Source of the DNA: an uncultured Sulfitobacter sp.
Lineage (GTDB): Bacteria > Pseudomonadota > Alphaproteobacteria > Rhodobacterales > Rhodobacteraceae
Assembly (NCBI RefSeq): GCF_947499945.1
Contig: NZ_CANMQD010000002.1
Location: 636,543-700,542, forward strand
DNA: 64,000 nt
Reading direction: 5' to 3'
Shown in pieces: positions 19,034-26,870 of the stretch (position 1 is its first letter; every line of letters begins with the position of its first letter). The position numbers and the translations under genes were made by a program. Under the pieces are notes generated by a model. It had not been told where the DNA came from. It saw only the letters and a list, made by a program, of their open reading frames with translations, and did no database searches.

Positions 19034-19990
19034 ATGACAGGCAATCTGGATCATATCAAATCAAGGATGACACTGCCTGCGATTGCAGCGCCGATGTTTC
19101 TGGTGTCTGGCCCGCAAACTGTAATCTCTGCCTGCAAGGCAGGGGTTATGGGATCGTTTCCGGGTCCTAATGCGCGCACCGTGGCGGATTTGCGCGACTG
19201 GCTCACCGAGATCACAACAAGTGTTACAGAGGATGATGCCCCATGGGCGATGAACATGATCACCCATTCCAGCTATGGTCGTTTTGACGAGGAACTGGCG
19301 CTGGTGGAGGAGTTTAAACCGGCACTTGTGATTACGGCGCTTGGTGGCCCGCACCGCGTAACAGAGCGGGTACATGGTTATGGCGGCATGGTCTTTGCAG
19401 ATGTCACCTCACCCACCTTTGCACGCAAGGCATTGGACAAGGGGGCGGTTGGCCTCGTGCTTGTTTGTGCAGGGGCGGGTGGTCATACAGGGCAATACGC
19501 CATGATCCCCTTCATTGAGGAAGTGCGCAGCTTTTTTGACGGCCCTCTGATTGTGGGGGGTGGCATTGGCACAGGTAAAGCGATCCGCGCGGTCGAGAAC
19601 CTTGGCGCTGATTTCGCCTATGTCGGCACGCGTTTTCTGGCAGCGCAAGAAACGATGATCCCCGATGCCTACCGCGAGATGGTCTGGCAAAGCCGTATGG
19701 AAGACCTGATAACGTCAAAAGCCATCACTGGCGCGCTCGGCAACTGGATGCGTGCGAGTGTCGAGGCGGCGGGGATATCGCTGGAGGATATGCAGACCGC
19801 TGCCACACTGGATTTCTCGGGGGATATGCACGCGGGTTCAAAAGCATGGAAACATGTGTGGAGCGCGGGGCAGGGCGTGGGCGGCGTTACTGGGCGTGAA
19901 ACGATTGGTGAAATTGTCAGTGCTCTAAGCGTCCAGTATAAGGCCGCTGTGGAAGAGCAGGCGCGCGGCAGCCGATACCTCAAGACCTGA
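19034..19990 (+). CDS. Nitronate monooxygenase-like FMN enzyme
   Basis: The 318-residue TIM-barrel protein shows the 2-nitropropane dioxygenase/NMO family pattern: PAIAAPMFLVSGPQTVISAC at the N-terminus, VLVCAGAGGHTGQ for phosphate binding, and VGGGIGTGKAIRAVENLGAD then YVGTRFLAAQE. Such enzymes use FMN to oxidise nitronates or reduce quinones and related compounds. It is followed by a Rieske oxygenase gene 40 bp downstream in the same direction, so both may belong to one catabolic unit, but the substrate is not evident. Confidence 0.88.
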   Translation: MTGNLDHIKSRMTLPAIAAPMFLVSGPQTVISACKAGVMGSFPGPNARTVADLRDWLTEITTSVTEDDAPWAMNMITHSSYGRFDEELALVEEFKPALVITALGGPHRVTERVHGYGGMVFADVTSPTFARKALDKGAVGLVLVCAGAGGHTGQYAMIPFIEEVRSFFDGPLIVGGGIGTGKAIRAVENLGADFAYVGTRFLAAQETMIPDAYREMVWQSRMEDLITSKAITGALGNWMRASVEAAGISLEDMQTAATLDFSGDMHAGSKAWKHVWSAGQGVGGVTGRETIGEIVSALSVQYKAAVEEQARGSRYLKT

Positions 19991-20030
19991 AACACACTGG
20001 AATAAATCGCGACCCTGGAGAGGCCAACAG

Positions 20031-21215
20031 ATGAGCATCAGCGCAGAAGAATCTCAGATCATCAAATCCGTTCTGCGTCATGTAGAGAACGGCACAACGG
20101 ACATGCAGCCCGAAGTGATGGAAAACCCTGTGTCCAACTACATGGATCCCGAAAATCTCCAGCGTGAAGTGGACGTCTTGTTCCGCAAATTTCCGATTAT
20201 CATGGGCCATGCCGCGCAACTGGCCGAGGCGGGCGATTTCTTTACCAATGATGACACGGGCATCCCAATTCTGGTGACGCGCACCAATGCGGGGGAGGTA
20301 AAGGCGTTCATGAACGTTTGCCGCCACCGTGGCGCGCGCCTCACAGACAAGCCCTGCGGGAAGTCCAAGACGTTCTCGTGCCCCTATCACAAATGGACGT
20401 ATGACCTTGAGGGCCGCCTGCGCGGTCTGCCCCATGCGGCTGGATTTGGTGATATTGATAAGTCCGAACTTGGCTTGGTCGAATTGCCCGCTTTCGAGCG
20501 GTTCGGCCTGATCTGGGTACGCCCCTCGGTGAGTGATGAGCCTTTCGATCTGGCGGCGTGGATTGCGCCGATGGAAGAACAGTTTATCGATCTGAGCATC
20601 GACACCCATGTGGTCTATAAGGAATGGTCGCTGCCGCGCAAAATGAACTGGCGGCTGGCTCTTGAGGGGTTTCAGGAATCCTATCACTTCTGCGGCGCGC
20701 ATGAGCATACGGCCTGTGCAGCTTACCTCGACAACCAGTCGGTATTTTTGGACAAATACCCGCATGTGCGCCATGCGGTGCCGCTGCCGACTGTGGTGGC
20801 GCTCAAGGACCAGCCCGAGGACGCATGGGACCATCGCGGCAACTTCCTGACGCAGAACTATGTCTTTCCATGCAACTATGTGCAGGTCCAGACCGACCAC
20901 ATCTACATCCACACGATCATCCCAACGGGGGTGGGTACCTGCATCTTTAAATGCATGATGCTGATCCCCGAAGCGCCCAAGACCGAAAAGGCAGAGCGCT
21001 ATTGGGCCAAGAACTATGACGTGATCCGTACCGTGTTTAATGAGGATTTCGAAATCGGCGAGAATATTCAGAAGGGTCTGGCCACGGGGGCCAACACGCA
21101 TTTCCTATTCGGGCGTTACGAGATTGGCCTGCATCTGGGGCGCAAAGCGATTGATGATGCGCTGGCGGGAACACTCACCACTGCGTCAATCTGCGCGGCA
21201 AACGCTAGGGCGTAG
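20031..21215 (+). CDS. Rieske non-heme iron oxygenase, alpha subunit type
   Basis: The 394-residue protein has a Rieske [2Fe-2S] domain with CRH (Cys97, His99) and CPYH (Cys117, His120), then a catalytic domain with EGFQESYHFCGAHEHT providing the iron-binding His219 and His224. This is the layout of ring-hydroxylating or demethylating oxygenase alpha subunits, which need a separate reductase; none is adjacent. AGAGGCC-like pairing site GGAGAGG precedes the ATG. The stop overlaps the tail of the convergent M20 gene by 11 bp. The substrate is not known. Confidence 0.92.
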   Translation: MSISAEESQIIKSVLRHVENGTTDMQPEVMENPVSNYMDPENLQREVDVLFRKFPIIMGHAAQLAEAGDFFTNDDTGIPILVTRTNAGEVKAFMNVCRHRGARLTDKPCGKSKTFSCPYHKWTYDLEGRLRGLPHAAGFGDIDKSELGLVELPAFERFGLIWVRPSVSDEPFDLAAWIAPMEEQFIDLSIDTHVVYKEWSLPRKMNWRLALEGFQESYHFCGAHEHTACAAYLDNQSVFLDKYPHVRHAVPLPTVVALKDQPEDAWDHRGNFLTQNYVFPCNYVQVQTDHIYIHTIIPTGVGTCIFKCMMLIPEAPKTEKAERYWAKNYDVIRTVFNEDFEIGENIQKGLATGANTHFLFGRYEIGLHLGRKAIDDALAGTLTTASICAANARA

Positions 21216-22587
21216 GGACACCGCCGCCGATATCCCAAAACAGCCCCGCCATGACCTGCATCCCCTCGCGGCAGACGGATTTCAGGACATGCTCGTTCGG
21301 TGCGTGCTGGTTACAGCCCAGATAGCTGTGAGGTATCCAGATGGTTGGCACGCCCAGCACATCGGCAAAGCAGTCATTGGGCAGGGAGCCCGCCAGATTG
21401 GGCAGCACATGGGGCACATCACCCGTCGTGAGGGTGAGGGAGGTGCGCACATAGTCCACCCAGGGATGGTCAGGGTCCAGACGTGTCGCACCGAAGATGC
21501 CTTTGTCCACGGGCACGACCTGAACGGCGCTGTGGCCATGGGTATCAAGATGACGGCGCAGCGCGGGTAGAATATCATCCGCATCCGTCCCCACCACATA
21601 GCGCAGGGCACATCGCGCCCATGCACGGGGTGCAATGGCATTCACAGGCGCCTCTGGCACGCCCGACTTCATCGCGAGGATGGAAAAGCTGTTCCAGCCA
21701 TAGGCCCGCTCCGCAGGGGACAGGTCAGTTTCGCCCCAGTCCATATCGACGGCAAGATCACCCCCTGCACCCACAGGAAGATCGCGCAGGGCATCGCGGA
21801 TGGTCTGGGTTAGGCTGTCGGGGCGCCATTCGGGAATTTGCAACTGACCGCGCCCGTCTGTGATGCTGGCCAAAGCATGGGACAGCAGGATCGCTGGATC
21901 AGCCAGCAACCCGCCCCAGTTGCCCGAATGATGCGCCCCCTCGCGCAGATCAACCACCAGATCAAAGCTGACCCCGCCCCGTGAGCCCATAAACATCGTG
22001 GGCCGTGTGGCGCTCAGACGTGGCCCGTCAGAGGCGATCAGCACGTCCGCACGCAGTGCATCGCGGTGTAGCGCCATCATTTCCTTGAGGCCGGGAGAGC
22101 CGATTTCCTCGCTCGTCTCCATCACGATTTTCACGTTAAATCCCAGCGCGCCGCGCAGCGCGAGGACCGTCTCGAGCGCGGCGATATTGATCAAATGCTG
22201 CACTTTGTTGTCAGCGGAGCCACGACCATAAAGGCGGTCGCCCTCCTCGGTCAGCCCGAACGGGGAGAGGCCGTCGCGCCATTGATCGTCCTGCCCCCAG
22301 ATCACATCCCCGTGGCCATAGATCAAAACCGTGGGCAGGGTGGTATCCTCGATCCGTGTCGCAAACAGGAAAGGGCCACCCTCCAAGGGATTGGCATGTA
22401 GGGCGCAGTCGAACCCCATCGCCTCAAGGCGCGGCTGAATGGCTTGGGTCAGGTATTGGTGCAGGACAGGGGCTTGTGCAGGGTTCTGGCTCTCGCTGCG
22501 ATAAGCGACCAGTGCGGCAAGCTCCGCCTGCAAAAAGCCGTGATCGGCATAGGCGGCGGCGTTTTCAACGGCTTTGGTGCGGCTCAT
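21205..22587 (-). CDS. M20 family metallopeptidase/deacylase
   Basis: The 460-residue protein has the M20 metal-site motifs: LIYGHGDVIWGQ, then GRGSADNKVQHL with the bridging aspartate, and ETSEEIGSPGL with the catalytic glutamate, plus a dimerisation domain and a late histidine region (WIPHSYLGCNQHAPNEH). Relatives are dipeptidases, carboxypeptidase-like enzymes and acyl-amino acid hydrolases. It sits on the minus strand downstream of a MarR gene, with 45 bp between them, within a putative catabolic cluster, where an amide-hydrolysing role is plausible. Confidence 0.9.
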   Translation of the reverse strand: MSRTKAVENAAAYADHGFLQAELAALVAYRSESQNPAQAPVLHQYLTQAIQPRLEAMGFDCALHANPLEGGPFLFATRIEDTTLPTVLIYGHGDVIWGQDDQWRDGLSPFGLTEEGDRLYGRGSADNKVQHLINIAALETVLALRGALGFNVKIVMETSEEIGSPGLKEMMALHRDALRADVLIASDGPRLSATRPTMFMGSRGGVSFDLVVDLREGAHHSGNWGGLLADPAILLSHALASITDGRGQLQIPEWRPDSLTQTIRDALRDLPVGAGGDLAVDMDWGETDLSPAERAYGWNSFSILAMKSGVPEAPVNAIAPRAWARCALRYVVGTDADDILPALRRHLDTHGHSAVQVVPVDKGIFGATRLDPDHPWVDYVRTSLTLTTGDVPHVLPNLAGSLPNDCFADVLGVPTIWIPHSYLGCNQHAPNEHVLKSVCREGMQVMAGLFWDIGGGVPTP

Positions 22588-22632
22588 CAGATGGCTCCAG
22601 TAATGTGAAGGCTCAGGTATTTTCGCGGCACG

Positions 22633-23085
22633 CTACCGAGGATCTGGGGCGGGGTCCATCTGTAACGCTTTGTGCATCAGGCGGGTGAGGGTGCCGGCCT
22701 CATCCTCTGACAAGCCGCCGAGGATGTCCGACTGGAGGGCCGATACAATCGGGCTGACCTCGTCTAGGACGGTCTGGCCGAGGGGCGTCAGTGCCAGCCG
22801 GAACGCTCTGCGGTCTTTTTCACTGGGGGTGCGCGAGATAAGCCCTTTTTGCTCAAGGCGTTTGACCACACCGCCGATGGTTGCACGATCATAAGCGATC
22901 AGCCCCGCAAGAGTGGCCTGATCAAGCTCGGAGTGTTGGGCAAGCGTGGTCAGAGCGGCGAATTGCACAGGGGTTATGTCATGCCCCGTTGATCTTAGAC
23001 CGTTCTGGAAAGTCGCTGTGGCGTGTTGTTGGAACCTGCGGATCAGGTGTCCGGGCATCTGAACAAGGGGGGTATCGCGTTGCAT
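22633..23085 (-). CDS. MarR family transcriptional regulator
   Basis: The 150-residue protein has a winged helix (LDQATLAGLIAYDRATIGG then VVKRLEQKGLISRTPSEKDRRAF, the DxR wing). The ATG at 23085 (MQRDTP) follows CGGAG at good spacing; an upstream ATG at 23115 would place the start inside the operator repeat and is less likely. It diverges from the aromatic monooxygenase gene across a region with a perfect inverted repeat, so it probably represses that gene until an aromatic ligand binds, as many MarR proteins do. Confidence 0.9.
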   Translation of the reverse strand: MQRDTPLVQMPGHLIRRFQQHATATFQNGLRSTGHDITPVQFAALTTLAQHSELDQATLAGLIAYDRATIGGVVKRLEQKGLISRTPSEKDRRAFRLALTPLGQTVLDEVSPIVSALQSDILGGLSEDEAGTLTRLMHKALQMDPAPDPR

Positions 23086-23104
23086 CTGCAGGCTCCGTTT
23101 ATTG

Positions 23105-23163
23105 TAAGTATACATATGATCTTGACGGGTAAAATGAAACCGTTTAATTAATATGTATACTTA
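23105..23163. promoter_or_regulatory. Candidate MarR operator pair
   Basis: TAAGTATACATAT (23105-23117) and its exact complement ATATGTATACTTA (23151-23163) face each other across 33 bp. Each copy contains the small palindrome GTATAC. They lie between the divergent marR and monooxygenase starts, with the second copy only 19 bp before the monooxygenase ATG, where binding would block transcription or loop the DNA. Confidence 0.75.
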
Positions 23164-23182
23164 TCATATAGGATGACAGCAC

Positions 23183-25051
23183 ATGCAATATCACCTTGAC
23201 GGTTTTCGGTCTGGCGACCCTTTGGTTGCCCCTGCGGCTGCTGATATCCATGGGTCGGATGATACTGTCGATGTTCTGATTGTGGGCTGTGGACCTGCGG
23301 GGCTGACGCTTGCCGCGCAGCTTGCAGCATTTCCCGATATCAAAACCATGATCACAGAGCGCAAGGAGGGACCGCTCGAAGTGGGGCAGGCGGATGGGCT
23401 TGCGTGTCGGTCGCTGGAGATGTTCGAGGCTTTCGGCTTTGCCGAGCGGGTGCTGAAGGAAAGCTATTTTGTGAATGAGGTTGGTTTTTGGCGACCTGAC
23501 GCGCAGGGCAAAGGCCTCATGCGGGCAGACCGTATTCAGGACGTAGAGGATGACCTGTCGGAGATGCCCCATGTTATCTTGAGCCAAGCGCGTGTGCATG
23601 ATTTCTACCTTGATGTGATGAAAAATGGCCCCCGCCGTTTGGTGCCGGAGTACTACCGTGAACTGGTTGATCTGACCACAACGGACGATCCCGATTATCC
23701 CGTGACCGCAACTTTCAAAGCGACAGATGGCACAGGCGCGACCCATGCTGTGCGTGCAAAATACGTGGTCGGCTGTGACGGTGCACGCAGTGCCGTGCGC
23801 CGCGAGATGGGCTATGCTCTCAAAGGGGAGGCGGCGCGTCAGCTTTGGGGGGTGATGGATGTGCTGGCTGTAACCGATTTCCCCGACATCAGACTAAAGG
23901 CGGCGATCCAGTCGGCCCATGATGGCAGCATCCTGATCATCCCGCGCGAAGGCGGCTATCTGGTGCGCATGTATATCGAGCTGGACGACCTTGAGGGGGA
24001 CGAGCGCGCGGCAGACCGTAATGTGACTGCCGAGATGTTGATTGACAGGGCCTGCACCATTCTGTCGCCCTACACTCTGGACGTGAAGGAAGTTGCATGG
24101 TGGTCTGCCTATGAGATTGGGCAACGGGTTTGCGATGCCTTCGACAATGTGCCCGCTGACGCACGTGGGACGCAGATGCCGCGCATTTTTATTGCGGGGG
24201 ATGCATGTCATACCCACAGCCCCAAGGCGGGTCAGGGGATGAATGTCTCCATGGCAGATACGTTCAATCTGGGCTGGAAGCTGGCCGCCGTGCTGCATGG
24301 AAAGGCGGATGCAAAGCTGCTCGATACCTATTCTGAGGAGCGACGCGCGAAGGCCAAAGAGCTGATTGATTTCGACAAGGATATGGCACGTCTGTTCAGC
24401 GCCAAGCCAAAGGATGCCGCAGAAGCCGCCCAGTTCCAGCAATATTTCAAAAAGCATGGTCGCTATACCGCAGGTGTCGAGACGCGGTATGACCCTTCGG
24501 TGCTTGTCGGCGGCAATGACCATCAGGGTCTGGCGACAGGCTACCCCGTGGGCATGCGTTTCCATTCCGCCCCTGTGATCCGCTTGGCCGATGCACGGCC
24601 GATGCAGTTGGGTCATACGCTAAAGGCGGACGGCCGCTGGCGCTTGATTGCATTTGCTGGCGCGGGAGATCAAGGGCAGGGGAGCATTGCCACTTTGTGT
24701 GATGCGCTGGGCGAGGGGGTGATTGCGCGTTACACCCCTGTGGGTGCGGATATCGACGCGGTGTTTGATATGCGCGTCGTGTTCCAGACGGCCCACCGCG
24801 ACATGGCGCTGGGCGAGGTGCCACCGCTGTTGGTCCCGCGCAAAGGTCGACACGGGTTGACCGATTATGAAAAGGTCTTTTGTCCCGATCTCAAGAGCGG
24901 TCCTGATATCTTCGATCACCGCGGCATTGATCGCGCCCAGGGCGCGTTGGTGGTGGTGCGTCCTGACCAATATGTGGCCCAAGTGCTTCCTTTCACGGCA
25001 GTTGAAGCGGTGGACGCGTTTTTCGCGGGCTTTATGCTTCCCGCCAGATAG
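23183..25051 (+). CDS. Phenol-hydroxylase-type FAD monooxygenase
   Basis: The 622-residue protein has an N-terminal FAD fold (VLIVGCGPAGLTLAAQL, residues 31-47), a VVGCDGARSAVRREMG DG motif, an FIAGDACHTHSPKAGQGMN GD motif, and a C-terminal thioredoxin-like dimerisation domain (from about residue 450). This is the architecture of phenol 2-monooxygenase and 3-hydroxybenzoate 4-monooxygenase, which add a hydroxyl group to phenolic rings using NADPH and O2. AGGATG precedes the ATG by a few bases weakly. Control by the divergent MarR protein is likely. The exact phenolic substrate is not settled by sequence. Confidence 0.88.
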   Translation: MQYHLDGFRSGDPLVAPAAADIHGSDDTVDVLIVGCGPAGLTLAAQLAAFPDIKTMITERKEGPLEVGQADGLACRSLEMFEAFGFAERVLKESYFVNEVGFWRPDAQGKGLMRADRIQDVEDDLSEMPHVILSQARVHDFYLDVMKNGPRRLVPEYYRELVDLTTTDDPDYPVTATFKATDGTGATHAVRAKYVVGCDGARSAVRREMGYALKGEAARQLWGVMDVLAVTDFPDIRLKAAIQSAHDGSILIIPREGGYLVRMYIELDDLEGDERAADRNVTAEMLIDRACTILSPYTLDVKEVAWWSAYEIGQRVCDAFDNVPADARGTQMPRIFIAGDACHTHSPKAGQGMNVSMADTFNLGWKLAAVLHGKADAKLLDTYSEERRAKAKELIDFDKDMARLFSAKPKDAAEAAQFQQYFKKHGRYTAGVETRYDPSVLVGGNDHQGLATGYPVGMRFHSAPVIRLADARPMQLGHTLKADGRWRLIAFAGAGDQGQGSIATLCDALGEGVIARYTPVGADIDAVFDMRVVFQTAHRDMALGEVPPLLVPRKGRHGLTDYEKVFCPDLKSGPDIFDHRGIDRAQGALVVVRPDQYVAQVLPFTAVEAVDAFFAGFMLPAR

Positions 25052-25115
25052 CGGGGGGCGAGGCTGACAAGATGGCTTGCGTCCAAATTCTAAATGCGCC
25101 ATCTTTACCAAATAC

Positions 25116-25267
25116 CCCAAGTCGGGAGAACCAGTGATACTGGTGCCGAAGGAGCAACCGCCTCGGAAACTCTCAGGCAAACGGACCGACTTGGGTAAGA
25201 AGACTCTGGAGAGCGGCGCACAGAGCGCACACCGAAGGGATAGCAATCTCAGGTGCAAGGACAGAGG
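25116..25267 (+). promoter_or_regulatory. Tandem glycine riboswitch
   Basis: Two aptamers lie 90 to 240 bp upstream of gcvT. The first has P1 arms CCCAAGTCGG (25116-25125) and CCGACTTGGG (25186-25195) and the conserved core CCGAAGGAGCAA and AACTCTCAGGCAAA. The second starts ACTCTGGAGAGC (25203) and holds ACCGAAGGGATAGCAA, AATCTCAGGTGCAA and GGACAGAGG (to about 25267), with P1 CTCTG/CAGAG. These are the family's conserved blocks. Glycine binding normally turns on the glycine cleavage genes that follow. Confidence 0.93.
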
Positions 25268-25281
25268 GGGCATCACGCGTG

Positions 25282-25312
25282 CAGGCACCAGCCTGTGTGT
25301 TCACGTGGTGCC
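25282..25312 (+). promoter_or_regulatory. Alternative hairpins, likely riboswitch expression platform
   Basis: After the second aptamer, CAGGC (25282-25286) can pair with GCCTG (25291-25295), or GGCACCA (25284-25290) can pair with TGGTGCC (25306-25312). The two pairings share bases and so exclude each other, as in a switching platform. No T-run follows, so control of translation or of an early stop further down is possible. Confidence 0.5.
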
Positions 25313-25354
25313 GCATGATTTCGGAAAATCTGCGCACCTTTTGAGGAGCTGTTG

Positions 25355-26476
25355 ATGTCTGATCTGCTGCACACGCCACTTTTTGATTTACACGCGAAGC
25401 TGGGGGCCAAGATGGTGCCCTATGCAGGCTATGCCATGCCGCTGCAATATCCGCTGGGTGTGATGAAAGAGCATACGCATACGCGGGAGAAGGTGGGTCT
25501 GTTTGATGTGAGCCACATGGGGCAGGTCTTACTTGAAGGCACCGATTTTGAGGCGACTGCCTTGGCGCTGGAGACGCTCGTGCCTGTGGATGTTCTGGGG
25601 CTGGCCGAGGGGCGGCAGCGCTACGGTTTTTTCACTAATGACGCGGGCGGTATCATGGACGATCTAATGCTGGCCAACCGTGGTGATCATATCTTTGTGG
25701 TAGTGAATGCGGCGTGTAAGGCGGCGGATATTGCCCATATGACTGCCAATCTGGACGGGGTGAGTGTCACAGAAGTAACGGACCGCGCGTTGCTCGCCCT
25801 ACAGGGGCCGGCGGCGGAGGCGGTGCTGGCAGCGTTTGACCCTCGTGCGGCCGAGATGCGGTTTATGGATGTGGCGACGCTGACCTTGAACGGTGCGGAG
25901 TGTTGGGTTTCGCGCTCTGGGTACACGGGCGAGGACGGGTATGAAATTTCTGTTCCTGCGGCACAGGCGGAGGAATTGACGCGGTCGCTACTGGCGCATG
26001 ATGATGTGGAGGCGATTGGCCTCGCGGCGCGCAACAGCCTGCGGCTCGAAGCGGGCTTATGTCTGTATGGCAATGACATTGATGTGGAAACGACCCCGAC
26101 TGAGGCTGCGCTGAACTGGGCGATCCAAAAAGTGCGGCGCACGGGCGGTGCGCGTGCTGGCGGCTTCCCGGGTGCCGACATCATTCTGGGAGAGCTGGCC
26201 AATGGCGCTGTGCGCAAGCGTGTGGGGTTGTTGCCTGACGGGCCTGCGCCGATGCGCGAGGGTGTTGTTTTGTATAGCGATGCCGAGAGTGATGCGCCGA
26301 TTGGCACAATCGCGTCGGGCAGCTTTGGACCCACAGTCGGTGGGCCTATTGCGATGGGGATGGTCGCTGCGGAATTTACCACAAATGGAACAATTGTGTT
26401 TGGCGCGTTGCGGGGCAAGCGCTTGCCGCTGACCGTGACGGCGCTGCCTTTTGTACCTGCGAATTTTAAACGTTAA
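25355..26476 (+). CDS. gcvT: Glycine cleavage system T protein (aminomethyltransferase)
   Basis: The 373-residue protein begins LLHTPLFDLHAKLGAKMVPYAGYAMP and carries the folate-site features VGLFDVSHMGQV, SRSGYTGEDGYEIS and LRLEAGLCLYGND. It transfers the methylene group from the aminomethyl-lipoyl H protein to tetrahydrofolate and releases ammonia. The ATG at 25355 has GAGGAG six bases upstream; an in-frame TTG directly before it is an unlikely start. It heads a gcvT-gcvH-gcvP operon under a tandem glycine riboswitch. Confidence 0.96.
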   Translation: MSDLLHTPLFDLHAKLGAKMVPYAGYAMPLQYPLGVMKEHTHTREKVGLFDVSHMGQVLLEGTDFEATALALETLVPVDVLGLAEGRQRYGFFTNDAGGIMDDLMLANRGDHIFVVVNAACKAADIAHMTANLDGVSVTEVTDRALLALQGPAAEAVLAAFDPRAAEMRFMDVATLTLNGAECWVSRSGYTGEDGYEISVPAAQAEELTRSLLAHDDVEAIGLAARNSLRLEAGLCLYGNDIDVETTPTEAALNWAIQKVRRTGGARAGGFPGADIILGELANGAVRKRVGLLPDGPAPMREGVVLYSDAESDAPIGTIASGSFGPTVGGPIAMGMVAAEFTTNGTIVFGALRGKRLPLTVTALPFVPANFKR

Positions 26477-26494
26477 CCAAACGGAGACGATGAG

Positions 26495-26854
26495 ATGAAA
26501 TTTACTGAAGAGCATGAATGGCTGCGCGCCGAGGGTGATCTGGTTGTGGTGGGGATCACTTCCCACGCCAGCGCCCAGTTGGGCGATATCGTTTTTGTGG
26601 AGCTGCCTGACGTGGGCACCGTGGTCGCCAAAGACGACGAAGTTGTGGTGATCGAGAGTGTGAAAGCCGCCTCTGATATCCTTGCGCCGATTGACGGCGA
26701 GATTGTCGAGATCAACGAGGCATTGGGCGATACGCCGTCGCTGGCCAATGACGATGCAATGGGCGAGGGCTGGTTCATGAAGATCAGACCATCGGACCCT
26801 GCGCAGATGGACGCCTATATGGATGAAGCCGCCTACAACGCCCTTATTGCCTGA
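26495..26854 (+). CDS. gcvH: Glycine cleavage system H protein
   Basis: The 119-residue protein has the lipoyl-carrier fold, with [13 protein letters not shown] at the N-terminus and [13 protein letters not shown], in which Lys57 is the lipoylation site. It shuttles the aminomethyl group between the P and T proteins. It follows gcvT by 18 bp and is followed by gcvP 16 bp later, in one operon. A GGAGACG motif lies before its ATG. Confidence 0.97.
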   Translation: MKFTEEHEWLRAEGDLVVVGITSHASAQLGDIVFVELPDVGTVVAKDDEVVVIESVKAASDILAPIDGEIVEINEALGDTPSLANDDAMGEGWFMKIRPSDPAQMDAYMDEAAYNALIA

Positions 26855-26870
26855 CCTTTCGGAGAGCATC

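Noticed and set aside
25077..25355. Frame of about 90 codons upstream of gcvT
   Set aside because: It runs through the conserved glycine riboswitch, whose RNA structure explains the sequence.
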